Below, in pieces: positions 62,665 to 64,000 of a DNA stretch of 64,000 bases (position 1 is the first letter of the stretch; each line of letters starts with the position of its first letter). The notes below the pieces were generated by a model that had not been told where the DNA came from, did no database searches, and saw only the letters and a program-made list of their open reading frames with translations. Origin of the DNA: Hysterangium stoloniferum (Eukaryota > Basidiomycota > Agaricomycetes > Hysterangiales > Hysterangiaceae); NCBI GenBank assembly GCA_015178975.1, contig WHVD01000001.1:434001-498000 (forward strand), written 5' to 3'. A program made the position numbers and the translations under genes.

Positions 62665-63300
62665 CTAGATCAGCGGTTGCTCAGATGTGGATACCAGAGT
62701 TGAGAAACAACCAGTTGCTCCATCAATTTTCAAATTGATAGTGAACGCCTGGGACCCAACCATTTTTGTAGCCCTAATAAATGCTGCAGCATTAATGAGA
62801 GAAATATACAGAGGTGCTGTGGGTTCTGGGGAAGCCATGGGTGCCATAGGGATTACAGGAGTCCTTGAGACTGCAGGTGCCAGGAAGGCCATGGGTGCTG
62901 TGGAGGCCATGTTAGATACAGTTTTCTCGGAAGCCACAGGTGTCCAGAAAGTTATGCTGTTTGCTACCCAGTCAATCAATGGATTGTAGCAGGTAATCCA
63001 GTTATGTCCTAGGAACAACTGAGCAACTTGAGTCTAACTGGGTCACATAGAAAGTGACCAACTGAGATGTTCCACATAGGAAACAGATGGACAAATCACA
63101 AGCTTGGGTGATAACCGAATTGCTTGTGCCATCGAAAAGTCAGAGGCCGACTGGATTTATCAGATAAGTTGACAACAGATTATTTTGCATGAATTTTGTA
63201 TCTAAAAAACAATGAGTCGAGCCAGAATCTATGAGTGCTGAAAAAATGAATTTTGGAATCATATTAGACATAAGTTTAATGAAAAATGAGTCAGAGTTCA
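62665..63300 (-). pseudogene. Gypsy aspartic protease remnant
   Basis: The active-site triplet Asp-Ser-Gly is seen in FSALIDSGSTHCFLDTKFM (about 63245-63190). The later flap and helix part is seen as GHNWITCYNPLIDWVANSI (about 63010-62950). The frame shifts between the two. An Ala/Met/Pro-rich linker follows before reverse transcriptase. Confidence 0.75.
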
Positions 63301-64000
63301 AAAGAGTGGATGCGTTGAGATGGGTAAACTCATGAATGCACAGAGAGGCAATGCAACCCCAACCCGCACAGAGTCCATGGGGTTGCTTACTCTTTTTTTG
63401 AGTTGGAAGCCAGTTTGTCCTTCGACGGGGATTCCATGGAGGAAGTCTTGGCTGTTTGACCTTTTGCAGAGTTTGCTTTTGCCAACGGACATTCTGGAAC
63501 TCAATGACTGGGTTTTCCACACAAGAGACAAAGGCTATTGTCCATATGATGTTGTCTTTCTTGTGGGGTCAGTTTGCCATCAGGTCCGAGCTTGCCTGTA
63601 AGGTCGGGTTTTCCAGTTTGCTTGCTGGACTATTGACCTTTGTTGTTATTGTTGGAAGACTTTTTATTGTTCTTCTGATCAGATTGCCTGGAGTTTTGGT
63701 TGCTAGTAGACAAAGTGTTGTTGTTGGTTTTATTGGCCATGGACTTGTTGACCTTGTCTGCAGAGCTCTTGCAGGCAACTTCCATGTGATATTCCCAATA
63801 GCGTGCATCCACATTTTGAGCCTTGAGGTGCATACAGGATAATGTTTTTGGCTTGCCATCTTCTCCTTTTGAGACTTCATCTTTAAGGTGGGATGGCAGA
63901 CCGGCATAGAACTGGTGGCAGAGAGTGGGATCACCCCACTGACAATGAGCTACAAGATTGTTGAACTGGACAATATGTATAGTCCATGATGTGCTGGGTG

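Larger units (their letters stand above)
59213..63990 (-). mobile_element. Ty3/gypsy chromovirus, defective, split by a Tc1-like element
   Basis: Read leftwards from the window edge: a gag part (FYAGLPSHLKDEV and DARYWEYHMEVA, about 63940-63750), an aspartic protease (ALIDSGSTHCFLD, about 63225), GHNWITCYNPLIDW (about 63010-62970), reverse transcriptase (62635-61950), RNase H (from about 61700), then the Tc1-like insertion. RNase H resumes at 59758 (SAFNMIICFRP). It continues into the integrase N-terminal part (DDHIYVPDSNSLHL), and a chromodomain (LVKWVGYKGIDEESSW) ends at 59213. The gag start lies outside the window and no LTR was found attached. It carries a premature TGA in RNase H (about 61478-61480), a changed reverse transcriptase active site, and an internal deletion of the integrase core. 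Confidence 0.85.

Overview
The window looks like nuclear DNA of an agaricomycete (mushroom-forming) basidiomycete. Protein genes are cut by many short GT-AG introns of about 45-65 nt. The gene families seen (a multidomain type I polyketide synthase, DUF1996 secreted proteins, an F-box/LRR gene, a small PARP-type zinc-finger protein) and the transposon families (Ty3/gypsy chromoviruses, solo LTRs, hAT, Tc1-like, a LINE with an RNase H domain) fit that group. The species cannot be named from the sequence.

Layout. 1-6.2 kb is a transposon island: a 44-bp tandem repeat, old CpG-poor degenerate DNA, and two solo LTRs of one family with perfect 5-bp target duplications, one nested inside an older LTR. 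6.2-14 kb holds a four-exon PARP-type zinc-finger gene and a DUF1996 gene on the minus strand. 13.7-24.9 kb is gene-poor, with only short repeats recognised. 24.9-34.3 kb is one 24-exon gene for an iterative polyketide synthase of 2685 residues, order KS-AT-DH-MT-(ER-like remnant)-KR-ACP-reductase. 35.8-39.8 kb carries two ordinary genes: a conserved hypothetical protein and a GNAT acetyltransferase. 40.5-41.8 kb is a decaying F-box/LRR gene. 43.2-44.5 kb is a LINE remnant. 45.7-48.2 kb is a second DUF1996 gene, paralogous to the first. 48.66-50.32 kb is a hAT element with an 8-bp target duplication. From 51.2 kb to the end the window is nested retrotransposon DNA: several LTR copies, broken reverse transcriptase fragments, and a minus-strand Ty3/gypsy chromovirus split inside its RNase H domain by a 1602-bp Tc1-like element.

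How it works together. The PKS is the only clear biosynthetic enzyme. It should make a partly reduced, C-methylated polyene-like chain (active KR and DH, no functional ER) and release it reductively through its C-terminal reductase as an aldehyde or alcohol. No P450, oxidase, transporter or regulator was recognised nearby, so it seems to be an orphan synthase and not part of a visible cluster. The two DUF1996 genes flank it at a distance of about 11 kb on either side, in opposite orientation, and encode secreted proteins with Pro/Ser/Thr-rich tails. The transposon islands are strongly CpG-depleted where old and CpG-rich where young, which matches cytosine methylation followed by deamination. 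Exon coordinates were worked out by hand from splice signals, reading-frame phase and family similarity; no alignment or transcript data were available.
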